From assembly GCA_029964075.1 (NCBI GenBank), contig CM057133.1, forward strand, positions 17,260,699 through 17,324,698: a stretch of 64,000 bases of DNA, given 5' to 3'. Shown here one piece after another: positions 36,101 to 47,500 of this stretch; the first letter of the stretch is position 1; the number at the start of each line of letters is the position of its first letter. The position numbers and the translations under genes were made by a program. Source of the DNA: Patiria pectinifera. Lineage: Eukaryota; Echinodermata; Asteroidea; Valvatida; Asterinidae. The notes under the pieces are model-generated. The model was not told the DNA's origin, searched no databases, and saw only the letters and a list, made by a program, of their open reading frames with translations.

Positions 36101-38430
36101 GAACCGGGGGCTTTTTGTGCCCGGCTTCCGTCGGTTGATTGGCTTCTGTGTCCGGTACCAGCGCTGGCAAGGACCTCGCGATTTTCCGGGGAGCTTGAGA
36201 AGAACTGAGGGTCGGGCAACATCAAGAAAACGTGGCATTGTTGCCTTGACAAAAGCACCAGCGTGTTTGTTTTGCCGCAAAAACTTTGTAACAAAACTGT
36301 AGCCGCATCCCCGCTACCGGTTCCCCTAATTGCTATAGAATGTGATCAGGCACGTTAATCTAGCTATCACTCAGGCGCAATGTAGTATGTCCTTGCATTC
36401 GATTTCGAATTTGGTAACTAGGGAAGCGTACAGATCAATAGTTTACAATGACCTATATGGTGACGATGCATATTTTAAAGAATTCGAATAATATTGCATG
36501 CCATTAATTTCTCGAAAACGTCACTCCCTTCAAATTGTGCATCACCCTCGTCAGATTTCGAAGTTTACCCTTTTGTCTCATTGTTTTGGTGGAATTTAGG
36601 TTTTTTGTCTAATCCTTTTGGGCTGGTGTGTATTTAGATGATTAGAGGCCCCAAATGAGTCGATATTTTGCCGGCCCTTCAAAGCCCATCGCATTGGCGT
36701 CTTGGGGGCTTAGCTCTGAATTATTAATCGAGGTGAGGCAAGGATCTGGACCCTTGTCACGCAACCCTGCTAAAGTACAAGTATAGGAAAAAGCTATAGA
36801 GCCGGGTGTTCGGTAGGCAAAGAGTTCGGTCCGTGAGCTTACACACCCGCTATTTCTTGGAGTTAGACAGAAAATGACAAGGACATGTTTTGGGGTGAAT
36901 AACATGTTATGATGGAGAACAGTCTCAGACCGAACATAACCAAATGTTACTTCAATCAGATTTAAACTGGTAACTTTGGAAAGGTTTGCGGACACTGTGT
37001 GAAATTATTTTGTCAACAAGAACACCTCATGATGGTTCTTCACGGAACACTCTTTCGTATTTAGCCACTTCATATGATGCATCTGCAAGCGTCTCCCAAC
37101 TCCCTAGATGTTGTTTTTTTACATGTTCATTTTAGTTGAAGCGTACATCACAACGGTGAGATCGTCACCAATGTGAAAAACACATGCGAGGCTATAATCA
37201 AGTGTCGATAATTTCCCCGCTTGCACTGAAATATCAAGTTAAAAAAAAACAACTCGAAGCCATTCGCATCCATGGCCATTCAAAATTCTGACCAGACAAA
37301 ATGATACAGCGAGGATTGTTCACAGTTCAACGACAATAATGTGTCAGTACTGCGAGCTGTGAGCTAAATCGGGCCATCAGGGTGTTGGTGGTGTTCACGA
37401 GTTAGTGTGAATAATCGATCGCGTTTCAGACCAGTGACTCCGTAGCCCAGCCAACGTCTGCTGCCCATGTTAGAACTCCCCGCCTCAGTCCATCCTTACA
37501 GGACGAATGTGGGATTGGATAGATGCGTAAACGGGCCCTTTTGCAGATATAGAAAGCATGCGCTGCAAGTATGACAGCAGTTGCAAAAAAATAACAAACA
37601 TGCGAGGCAAAAATAGGATATTTGTGACCAAGGCCGCGTGGGATGGCTGAACCCACTTTCAGACAGTGACAGTTAGAGAATCTGAGATTATGCGAGGATA
37701 TCATCATACAAAACAGTCCAAAGAATGTCGAGGGTCAGTTCGAGTGGACCAGTTCCGGTTGTATCTTGTTTTTACGGCACGCGCTGGCACGGCCCTCTAA
37801 ATACCACCTGAGTCATATCTATATATGCCTCGACTCACTCAAATAATATCCCCTTCTCTATTTGCAGTAAACCCCCCAAATATGTACCTGTCTTGCTCTA
37901 AGTCGAGCAAACAACGGGGGACGGACTGTTATATGGCCCGGCACACTGTTTGGCCACCTTTGTGGATTGACTTGTTGACAAACTGTGTATTGTGGGACTG
38001 GACTTGTGACGATATATTAGTCCGATCCGAGTGCTTGCGTTGCGACTTACCATACTTGGGACGACTGTAACAACCAACATTGGCATGTGTGACCATGGAG
38101 GGGGGAAATAGAGAAGTGATTTACTTGGATACGTCACGTTGAGAGTATTTGAAGTTGGCGCTCATTATATGATACGTCTGGAATTTCAAAACTTTGAAGA
38201 GGTCATAGCATTTCCACCCATAACCACCTTTTTGTCAACCTTAAAATCCACACGCACCAAATGATTGATTGAACGTAGTTAAAACCAACCTAAATATTGT
38301 TTGAAATAGTTTTTCCGGCTGTACAGTGATGGCATTAGGCTTACAGAGGTAAATTGTTTCGAAACAACATGAAGAAGAAATTGTAACAGATGTCTTGTTT
38401 GTTGAACTGGCGTAAACAGAGGAAACACAA
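33197..38430. other. No gene recognised
   Basis: Five kb without an exon, RNA gene or clear repeat. TTATTTATAGCG near 33384 could be a TATA-type promoter, but nothing downstream confirms it. Confidence 0.4.
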
Positions 38431-38431
38431 C

Positions 38432-38635
38432 TGGGGGAGGCCTTTTTATAAAATGTATGTCACAATTACAAATCGCCATGGCTAAAATTACTCAGAAGAT
38501 CTCCACAGAGATAGTGTGACGATGATGTCATTTGGGGGAAGGCCTTTTTATAAAATGTAGGTCACAAATCGCCATGGCTAAAATTACTCAGCAGATCTCC
38601 ACAGAGATAGTGTGACGATGATGTCATTTTTTTGT
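38432..38635. repeat. Tandem duplication, two units of about 102 bp
   Basis: The unit from GGCCTTTTTATAAAATGTA through ATCGCCATGGCTAAAATTAC to GTGTGACGATGATGTCATTT is present twice head to tail. The second copy lacks a few bases (ATTACAA) and has single substitutions. Each unit contains a GATGTCAT word close to a CRE site. Confidence 0.85.
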
Positions 38636-40460
38636 ATCAATTGAGGACGTGTCAATTTGTTTGATTTTCTCCCACCAAAACATTGCGTTGCGAAGGGAGT
38701 AAAAATGAATGCTGTTTTTCACGGTGGGTTAATCTGCTTTAACATAGTTTCCTCATGACCAGGTCGACATTCCGTCGTCCAACATTTTCTGGGCTTCCTT
38801 GCACGTGTTCATTTTATTGGTGTCTTGCGCAAGAGAAGTACAACTTGAGTGTACTTGATCAGGCTTAAAGTTATATTTTGTCCATTTCGAAATACCTATT
38901 GAACACTAGTAGCCAAAAAAATCAATTAAAAAGAACTTCAATTAAAACATCACCCTTTCGTACGTGATCACCTTATACAAAATATTGAAATATCTGATTT
39001 CTGTTTTCTATTCCGGTAATGGCAACCAACAAGCTTAAATGCTTTCGCCCTTAACGACAAGTAGCACGTAGTTTGTGTAGTCCGGACGAAATTGCCAGAG
39101 TGTTTTTTTTCTGTCGTCGTTTTCTTATGATGCGTTCCCCATGCTAAGTTCAGTAAAAAAACAAACAGATTCCTCCTCTAAATTGCTACATTTCTGGCAA
39201 TACAAAGGCTATTCACTTTTGAATGAGACATCGACCGAAAAAACGTCCGCCCATCTTAGTTATTGAACTATTAATTTTTACAGCTTCGAGTTATTGGCTG
39301 CAAGACAATAATTCCGTTCTCGTGGGGTAGGATGGTTCCCGCCCAAAAATCAATGTAGATATTATTCGCAAAGCGGACGTTTGTACGCCCAAACCAAAAA
39401 CCAAAAACAACACTATTTTTTAGAGAGTTGCAGACGTCCAACAAATATGGGAAAGAGGTTTTTGGTTGGAACAAGACATACAAATTGAATGTTGAGAGTA
39501 AATTTCAACACCGCAAAAAAAAAAAAATTGATAGCATAAATTTACCTTATAAAAAGAAATCGCGTTTGGGTTTTTGATTTAACTTTTGCTACAAAATAAT
39601 GTTTATCTTAAATATGTTAATAATAAGTGTGTTGTTGTATTTGTGGATGTAATCTTTTGGATCATAGTAGCGGTTTCGTATATCCTGACTATTTTTAGTG
39701 CCGCCAAAAAGGCATGACCTGCCGCTACAGTTTGGTATAGTGCCTCCTCTATGGCCTGGTCAAGCTGATTTTAACTGACTTGTATTCAGGAGCCGTATAT
39801 AAAAACACCGAATACTAGGCAGTGGGTGTCCTTATGATTGACATGCCCATCATACTGCCATCCTATGCTCCCTTTGAAAGAAAGATCAGACACAGAAGCT
39901 GTACTCCCTTTCCGCCGGTAAAAGCGTCTTTAGGGCTTCAACGGTGCCAATGCCTTTCTCTGTCCTACAGTATCCGGCGTTCCCTCCCGAGATTTCGTGC
40001 TTCAATCTACGGCCTGTCATCGGTCATTAATAATTTGGCCGCTAATTAGCCAAGTGTTTATTTATTTTTATTTGTGTTTGCACTCACGCGATGATTCTCG
40101 TGTCTTGAGTTCTTTTAGCCCCGTTTGTGTCCCCCTGCGGCGTTTTTAATTTGCCGACTCATTCACGCTACCTGAAATCACTCACTTTCTGTTTTGGATC
40201 GGCCGAGGCCGCACCGATCGCCACCTGATGTCACCTGAAGCTGGTCCTAGGATCCTCTGCGCATGCTCAGAACAATCATCTTGTTCTCGGAGGCGTTTCC
40301 CACGTGTCCCTCGTTTCGTGGTGTGTCATTCACGAGATAATTACCATCTTTTCTGAAACGTCACGCTATGCCCGGGCCAACACTGCGCTGGTGGGTCAGT
40401 TTGCGAAAAAAAAATCACGGGTGAATAGCGCGATAAGCTTTGGAGGGGAATGTCTCGAGT
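38636..40460. other. No gene recognised
   Basis: No supported exon or repeat. An A-run near 39516 is the only simple sequence. Confidence 0.45.
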
Positions 40461-41130
40461 GCCCTTGGTATATACACACTGCCATTCTCTGTTTTGGTTC
40501 AGAATCCGAAGTCAACTCCTCGAGTGCAGTTCTTTCGCGTAGCTCGCAACTGCACGGTCTCTGTTTGAGTGAATCAGTAACAGATTACTGTTTGAGGATT
40601 GTTTGTACCTACGCTAACTTTTTTTAAACCCCGACGAATGCAAAGTAGGAGAGAGCTAGGTGACTGATCAAGAATTTCATTCCCTTTACATCTCCTCTGC
40701 AGGATCAAGTGATACGCTTAGAAACGAGAAGAGACACAGAGACATCCTCAGACTGAGAAAAAGAAGTACCCAGTTAAGAGATCATCGTCTCGGTGGAGGA
40801 GGTAACAGGGAAGATAGTTAAGGATACCCAACAGTTGGTCTTTCGAAATTGACTGTAGGTGAGGACACATCTTCGAGAAATTCTGAAGTGGCCATTTGCA
40901 GAATCAAAGAACGTTTTTTGGTTGATGAGAATTTGCACCTCATTTTAGTCGTCTTTCACTGCTTCACCGTTTCCGTATTAACTACTGTAAAGTATCATAC
41001 CAACTTCGGTGCGGTTTTTGTGAAGGTAAATTGAATCATTGCGTCAGCTGTACTCCTTATTTGGGGAACAACTAAGTTGTTTGCTAACATCACCAAGAGT
41101 CCCAAAGCAAAGCATTTGATATCGGCAAGC
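40461..41130 (+). promoter_or_regulatory. Presumed 5' region of the MMP21-like gene
   Basis: This stretch lies directly upstream of the start codon. TATATA at about 40470 could be a TATA box. TCTCCTCTGCAG|GATC (about 40702) could be an acceptor of a 5' UTR intron. The coding frame is open backwards to a TGA at 41032-41034 but has no ATG before 41131. Transcript evidence would be needed to place the real start. Confidence 0.35.
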
Positions 41131-41592
41131 ATGCTCGAGAGTAGAAGGAGTAAAGTTCCGGCCGTCTGTACGGTGTTGGTGTTGCTGGTCTGTTTCGGTT
41201 TGGCGAGGTCCAGACCAGTACCGTCAACGTCGCTACCTTCTACGCCGGTACCGTCAACGCGGCTACCCTCTACGTCGGTACCTTCTACGCCGGTACCGTC
41301 CAAGTCGGTATCGTCTACGCCGGTACGGTCAACGCAGCTACCGTCTACGCCGGTACCTTCTACCCAAGTGCCTTCAACACCGGTACCACCTACGTCCGTA
41401 CCCTCTACCGCCGTACCATCTACGCCCGTACCATCTACGCCCGCGCCGCCCACGGTGCGGGCGGCTTCTTCCTCGGCCGAGCCGCCGTCTATCGCAGCGT
41501 CTTCCCCGGCCACGGAGCTCCTGGAACCCGACGAAGCCACGGAGTTACAGATCAGTCTGCCAACGGCATCCGTCCAAGACCTCGATGTCAAG
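41131..41592 (+). CDS. MMP21: MMP21-like gene, coding exon 1
   Basis: Encodes residues 1-154 and ends at donor AAG|GTATGA in phase 0. The N-terminus MLESRRSK is followed by a hydrophobic core (VCTVLVLLVCFGLA), a classic secretory signal. Then come 16 five-residue repeats of the form x-V/L-P-S-T and a Ser/Ala/Glu-rich linker. Mucin-like O-glycosylation is likely from composition. The repeat-rich part has no counterpart that I know in vertebrate MMP21. Confidence 0.85.
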
Positions 41593-44500
41593 GTATGAGT
41601 GCATTTTCTTAAAACTAGACATCGATGTTAAACCAGGGTGTGCTCATACTCATAGCACGATGGTAAAAAAAAAATCCTTGTTTTGGGGAAAAAAAAGAAA
41701 GATTGAGACCCTTTAACTAGGTCTTTGTTTTCAACTATAACGTGACAGTTGCACCTTTATTCACGCACACAGATGTACAATTATTCCACTTTTATTTTTG
41801 CTTGTAAAATGCAATTAACGTTAATATTCACCTTTCTGAAATCGTTTTACATAGGCATTGACAGTTTAAAAAACTACAATTTTTTTTCATAAAAATGTCA
41901 TTGAAACTGAGAAGTTGTCACTCGAACGACACCAACTTCGTTGTTGTGCCTCTGGTGTCAGTGACTTTAATGGCAATAATTATGATCAGAGCGCAAATTG
42001 ATATGTGATTTGTACTCCACATTTTAACGGTTGAGATCTTGCGTCTACACGTGTTTTCATGGGATGCAAGTTATTTTCGTGCCCGCAAAGTTGGTTAATA
42101 TTGAGATTTTTTTCACGACAATACAAACCAATGATTTGTTGATCTTTGCACACAAAATTTCGTCAGACTCGGGAATGAACACTGGTAGTGCTCAGTTAAG
42201 ATGTGTGCATGCACGAGTTGAACGCGAAACAAGAATCATTCAGCGCCGAGTTCACCTCCAAAGACTGCATACCCAAGATTGACAAGTGAAGAAGAAAACT
42301 TATGTTGCTATAGGTCCCCCAACGCTTGGTTAGCTCTCGATAATGACTCCCCTAATCACGGTTCAGCTTGTGGTCCAGTTGTTCACAATCGCCCTCGACT
42401 AGGGCTTTACCATCGCTGTCATTGAAGGGAAAGCCTCGGACAATGAGCCAACAAGGCAAGACGTCTCCTTGAATCGACCAAATCAAAGACCGGAAGGGGT
42501 TTCTCCCATCAATGTTTGCCCAACACGCTGCCTGACTTCACGGTCCTTTATTCAGCTGCCCATCACACAGCGCGTGTAAACACAAACTGCCACCAAGTAC
42601 ACGTTTGTAATCATTTCCCAAACATTATACACATACCGTTCACCTGGCGACATATTGCTCCCATTCCGGGGCTGGCACTTCATTGTAAACCAGTTGCCTT
42701 ATTATTAATATCGCACAGAAAATGCGTTTGAAGATCGATTTATAGAATTGCAGCGCTAATCACAACAGTGGCGTACAATTGCCATGTTGGATAGCTGGCT
42801 CGTTAGAGAAAGCGAGTTTGCTCTCACAGATAAATACACGTAGAGACATGCGGTTACCAGCCTGACATAGGGCGGAAAAAGTTAACACCAAGAAAATAGT
42901 TCATTATTACGCAAATTAATACCTCCTTTATAGTGCCATCGAAAGAAAGTTCGATTGTTCGTGATGTACATAGGCCTACCCTAATCGCATTTGATATTTT
43001 ATTAACTGATGTTAAATTTGATATAACGTTATTAAATCTATAACAATTTGACAAAACAATGTGTGAGACCTGACTCTTGCGTTTACTTTTTTTGCTTATA
43101 ATTTCGTTTCATGTTTGGTATAAACCTTTTTTTTCAAAAGCTGCAGGTTGCGCAAGAACTGCATATTTATAGCTATTTGGATTGTTTGCGCTTCATTTTT
43201 TTTACATTTTCCCCTTCTTAAAAAAAAAGTGCTCCAATTTAAGGGTTCTTTTTGTAGCTTATCGGTAAAAAATAACGTCCTTTTGTTCAGTTCTTTATAA
43301 TCAGATCTTTATATGCATATGCTTTTTGAATGCAGAAATTTCTCCAGAATTATGGCTACATGCCGACCTACAATCCATCTAAGGACAAGTGGGAGTTCAC
43401 GGATCGATCCAAGACACCGTGGCTGGACATCAAGTCTGTCACGCCGGCTCCCGGTGCTACCGAGAGCGCCGACACGGTGGAGTCCGCGGAGAAGGCACTT
43501 AGTAAGACGGTTGACAAGAACGGCACACTGGCCCAGGAGGAACGGACCAAGTTCGAGCAGGCTATCGAGAATTTTCAGCGGAGGTACAAGTTGGCGGTGA
43601 CGGGCTCTATCGACGAGGAGACCCTGCGCTTCATGCAGCAGCCACGCTGTGGCGTGCCCGACTACGCGAGCAAGTTTGACACCAAGACGGTACCGACGAA
43701 GATGTCACCGACGAAGTCAGCACAGGCCAACTTGGACGTAAAGGGAAAACTGGACGTGGCTACCGGCGGTAAAAGCAGCACCTCGAGGACAACCATCGGC
43801 AATGGTAGTGGAGCACTGGGTGGGACGCTCCGGAGCAAATCGCTGGCATCTGTTACCGGCGGGCGATCGACGGTTTCTTCACCGGTCGCCAAAGTGGCAG
43901 CCAGGACTCAGGACACGCTGACCGGTCAGGTCTCAAAGTCCTCGGAACCTATTTCCGTGTCTGACTTGCTTCGGCAAACACTACGACCGAAGGCCAACAT
44001 CGGCGAAGCAGGTGCATTTGGAAGCGATCAAGTGAAAAGCACCCATAAGACAACAGAAATCGTGACGGAAATTATCACCGACTTGGTGACAGCCAAGGTC
44101 GAGGACTTGGTGACAACGACTACCCGTGCAGCTTCTGCCACCACGACACTCACGACAGCGACGACGCCACTTTTAAGCAAATCCGATCTCGCTCGCAGCA
44201 AGAGGAGTGTCAGTGGCGTCCCAATTCAGGAAGCGAAGGTGCGGACCAAGAGGCTCTCTTACTATGACTTTGGCAGCAACACCAGTAGTACCGGCATTGC
44301 TTCCCAGCGGCAAATCAGCTGGAAGATCGACAGCGACTATTTGCCTCAGGTTTTCTCGTTGGACGAGTTGAGGAGCCAGTTCAACGAGGCTTTCCGCAGG
44401 TGGGCTGAGGTACTACCGGTAACGTTCGTTGAGATGCCGAACGGAGACGTCCTCCAAGTTAATATACAGATTACCTTCTTGAATTCACGTAAGTAGCACG

Positions 44501-47500
44501 ATGTTCCAGTCAACAGAAAACATAGGCCTTACTTAATTACAATTACGTGTAGCGGTTCAGGTGCTTATGAAGCCGCTTTCTCGATCTATAAGAGGTCATC
44601 AGGAGATCTATAAGAGGTTACAAAATTCAAACAAAATGCTAAAATTTCGAACGCTAGGTTCAGTTGGACAAACTTTTTACACAGAGGCACAGCATCTCTT
44701 TTGATGTTCAGATTTTGCATATCTGGGAGGTTTTGCAGCCATTCATCAAGCTGAAAAGAAAATGTTCGTATAGATGCGTGTAGTGTACCACCATAAAACA
44801 AAGCAGCTCGTTCAAGGAAGTATACTTCTTGTCCCGAACTTTTTTTCTGCAGTCACGAGTAGTCACTTTTCCTTTGAGTTTGCCACCGGCGAGTTGGCGC
44901 GCACCACGCGGACCGCCACCCACCAGGCCATCCACTTCAACGAGGACGTCCAGTGGACCTACAACTCGCTCCAGGGAAAGAACCTGATCAAAGTAGCGGT
45001 GCATGAGATCGGCCACGTGCTGGGCCTGTCCCACAGCGACTCCACCGAGTCCATCATGTACCCGGTCTATCTGCCCTTCGGCTCCTCCGACTCCAACTTC
45101 CGTGTCTCGATCGACAGTGAGAGCCTGTCCAGAGCTCAAACTATTCACGGTCAGTACGGGATTTACCAACCTTTTAATTGTGTACACCTTTAGCAGGATT
45201 TTTATTTCACGTACAGTCAAAACGTTTAGCGAACATTTTTTATTAGAAACGTTGCCGCCTGCAACAGGATGTGTGAAGTCGAACCTAGGTAGAGAATTGA
45301 TTATGATCGTGATCTGGAAACATCACATACAATAAAGAAAATAGTATGTTTTGTATAATACAAATTGTGTACCTGTAACTGGTTGACTTCAATATATAGT
45401 TGTCGGCCAATGAATAAAAAATAATGATTTAAACGTCCTGGCATGTGATCGAGTACTGGTGTGCTTTAAATGTTTTGTATTAATTATAGAGGTGAACAGG
45501 TACCTCGAATCTTTGTAAGAAGCTGGTGGAAGGCATGTCGAGCAAAAATCAGGTTTTGTTTAAACGCTTGTTAAAAGCTATTAAACAGATTCAATTGGTA
45601 AAATTGTAATAAAATGTTGACTCTTTTTCCGTTCAAACTCAAACGTATAGGCGACCAATCCATAATTTACAGAACTCGAACGATATTGACTATAGAACTT
45701 ATTCATGAGGAAGCCATTTTGATCGTGTTTCCTGTACATGTAGCTATTTTGTACATTGAATGGGACTTAGTGGTGCCAGACTATTTTATGATTGGAGTAT
45801 GTTTAATCACAAATTTTTAATTATTTATCAGAGAAGACTGGTATAAATTTGTAGTGAACTTTTATTTCATTGCTTTCATTTCGCAGGTACTTGTTCGGGT
45901 TCCTTCGACACCATCTTAGACTGGGTGCGCACCGTGGGCAACAAGAAAAGGTACAACTCCCTTTTCTTCCGTGGCAACGCGCTGTGGGTCTACGAGAACA
46001 CCAACGACCGGGTCAAGATCGGTGACCCCCGGACCGTGCACGACATGTGGGCCTCCAACGTGCCGACCAACATCGATGCCGCCCTCCAAATCCTGCCAAG
46101 AGGCAGCTCCGTTGACAGTCTGTATTTCTTTAAAGGTACATGCTTGGGCATATGGTGTATCAAGAAAAATAGGCGATCAAAAAAAATGAGCTGGAGGTGT
46201 GTTAAAATTATGAACTTGAACACTGTCAGTGCGGTTGTTTCTTAAAGGGGGGTTCATCAGCTTTCCATTAATACCTCACGCCTGCAGTCAATGGTGACTG
46301 AGAACCACAGATTTCAAGACTAAGAAACCATGATTCGCCAAGCTGGTCTGCTTGGAGAAAGATGGTTCTTCGCTTGTTTCGAAGTCAGTGGTGCTCAACT
46401 AGTCATTGTATGACTACACTGGGATGCAAGTTAGATATCATTAAAAAGCTGGCCAATTACCCTTTCAGATGCAGTGCTCATTATCAAAGTTTTCACATAC
46501 TTATTTCAATTACATTATTTGATACATCCTGCCTACACACACACGAGAGCCAGGAGCACTTTTATAGAGGTGCGCATGCGGCATAGAATTTAGTAAAGCC
46601 CAAATAAAACAGGCTTCAAACCATAATGTCAAGAGATGAACAGTGGTATGAACTAGCTCTCCTTCTGATTTCTTCTGAACGCATAACTTTGCTCAGCACT
46701 ATTTTAAACTCCAGAGATCCATGAAATTTGTCCCTGGGGCAATGCCACTGTAGCAACTCGGGTGAGCCACTCACCTAAGCATGCCCTTCGACCCTCTTAC
46801 TTTTTCACTGTGGAAGGTGGTAAGGTCCGCATGAAGCCGTTGATATCAACCACCAGTAGTTAATGTGGCAGGCTGGTTAACCATCTACACATTTGTCATT
46901 CTATTGTAGGAAACAAATACTACCAGATCAACCACTCCACCCGCGCAGTGATGACCAACTCTGACGGTAGCATCGGCCGGCTGATCTCCGAGGGTTGGCC
47001 AGCCAAGGCCGGCTTCCCTCGTATCCCGGACAACATCGACACGGCCTACTTCGACAAAAGGGACGGCAACGTCTACTTCTTCAAGGGAAACCAGGTAAAA
47101 AAAGGACAAGCTCACATGTTTAACTGCCAAAGTACTAAGTAGAAAGACTATGACAAGACATGTTAGGTCCAAGTAACTATGGGCAAGTAACTATGGGGTG
47201 TTTACGATGTACATGTAGTTGTGGTTGTGGTTATGATGACGGTGATGGTTATGGGTAAGCTTACGGTTATGGCCATGGTCATGGCTATGGTCATGCATGG
47301 TCATGCTTTGGTTGCTGTTATTGCTATGGTTATGCTTATGGTTACAGTTACGGTTTTGGTTATGGTCATGGTTTAATACTGGGCTATGGTTATGGTTTGG
47401 TTATGGGCATGGGCATGGTTATAGTCATAGAATATTTTTGTTGTTTGCTGGTGGTAAAACAATGATAATGATGTGCTTTCGACCTTTTCATCAACTTCAG

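Noticed and set aside
40995..41591. 198-codon - strand frame opposite exon 1 as a gene
   Set aside because: It is the mirror of the coding 15-bp minisatellite; the + strand has signal peptide, splice donor and continuation into the protease.
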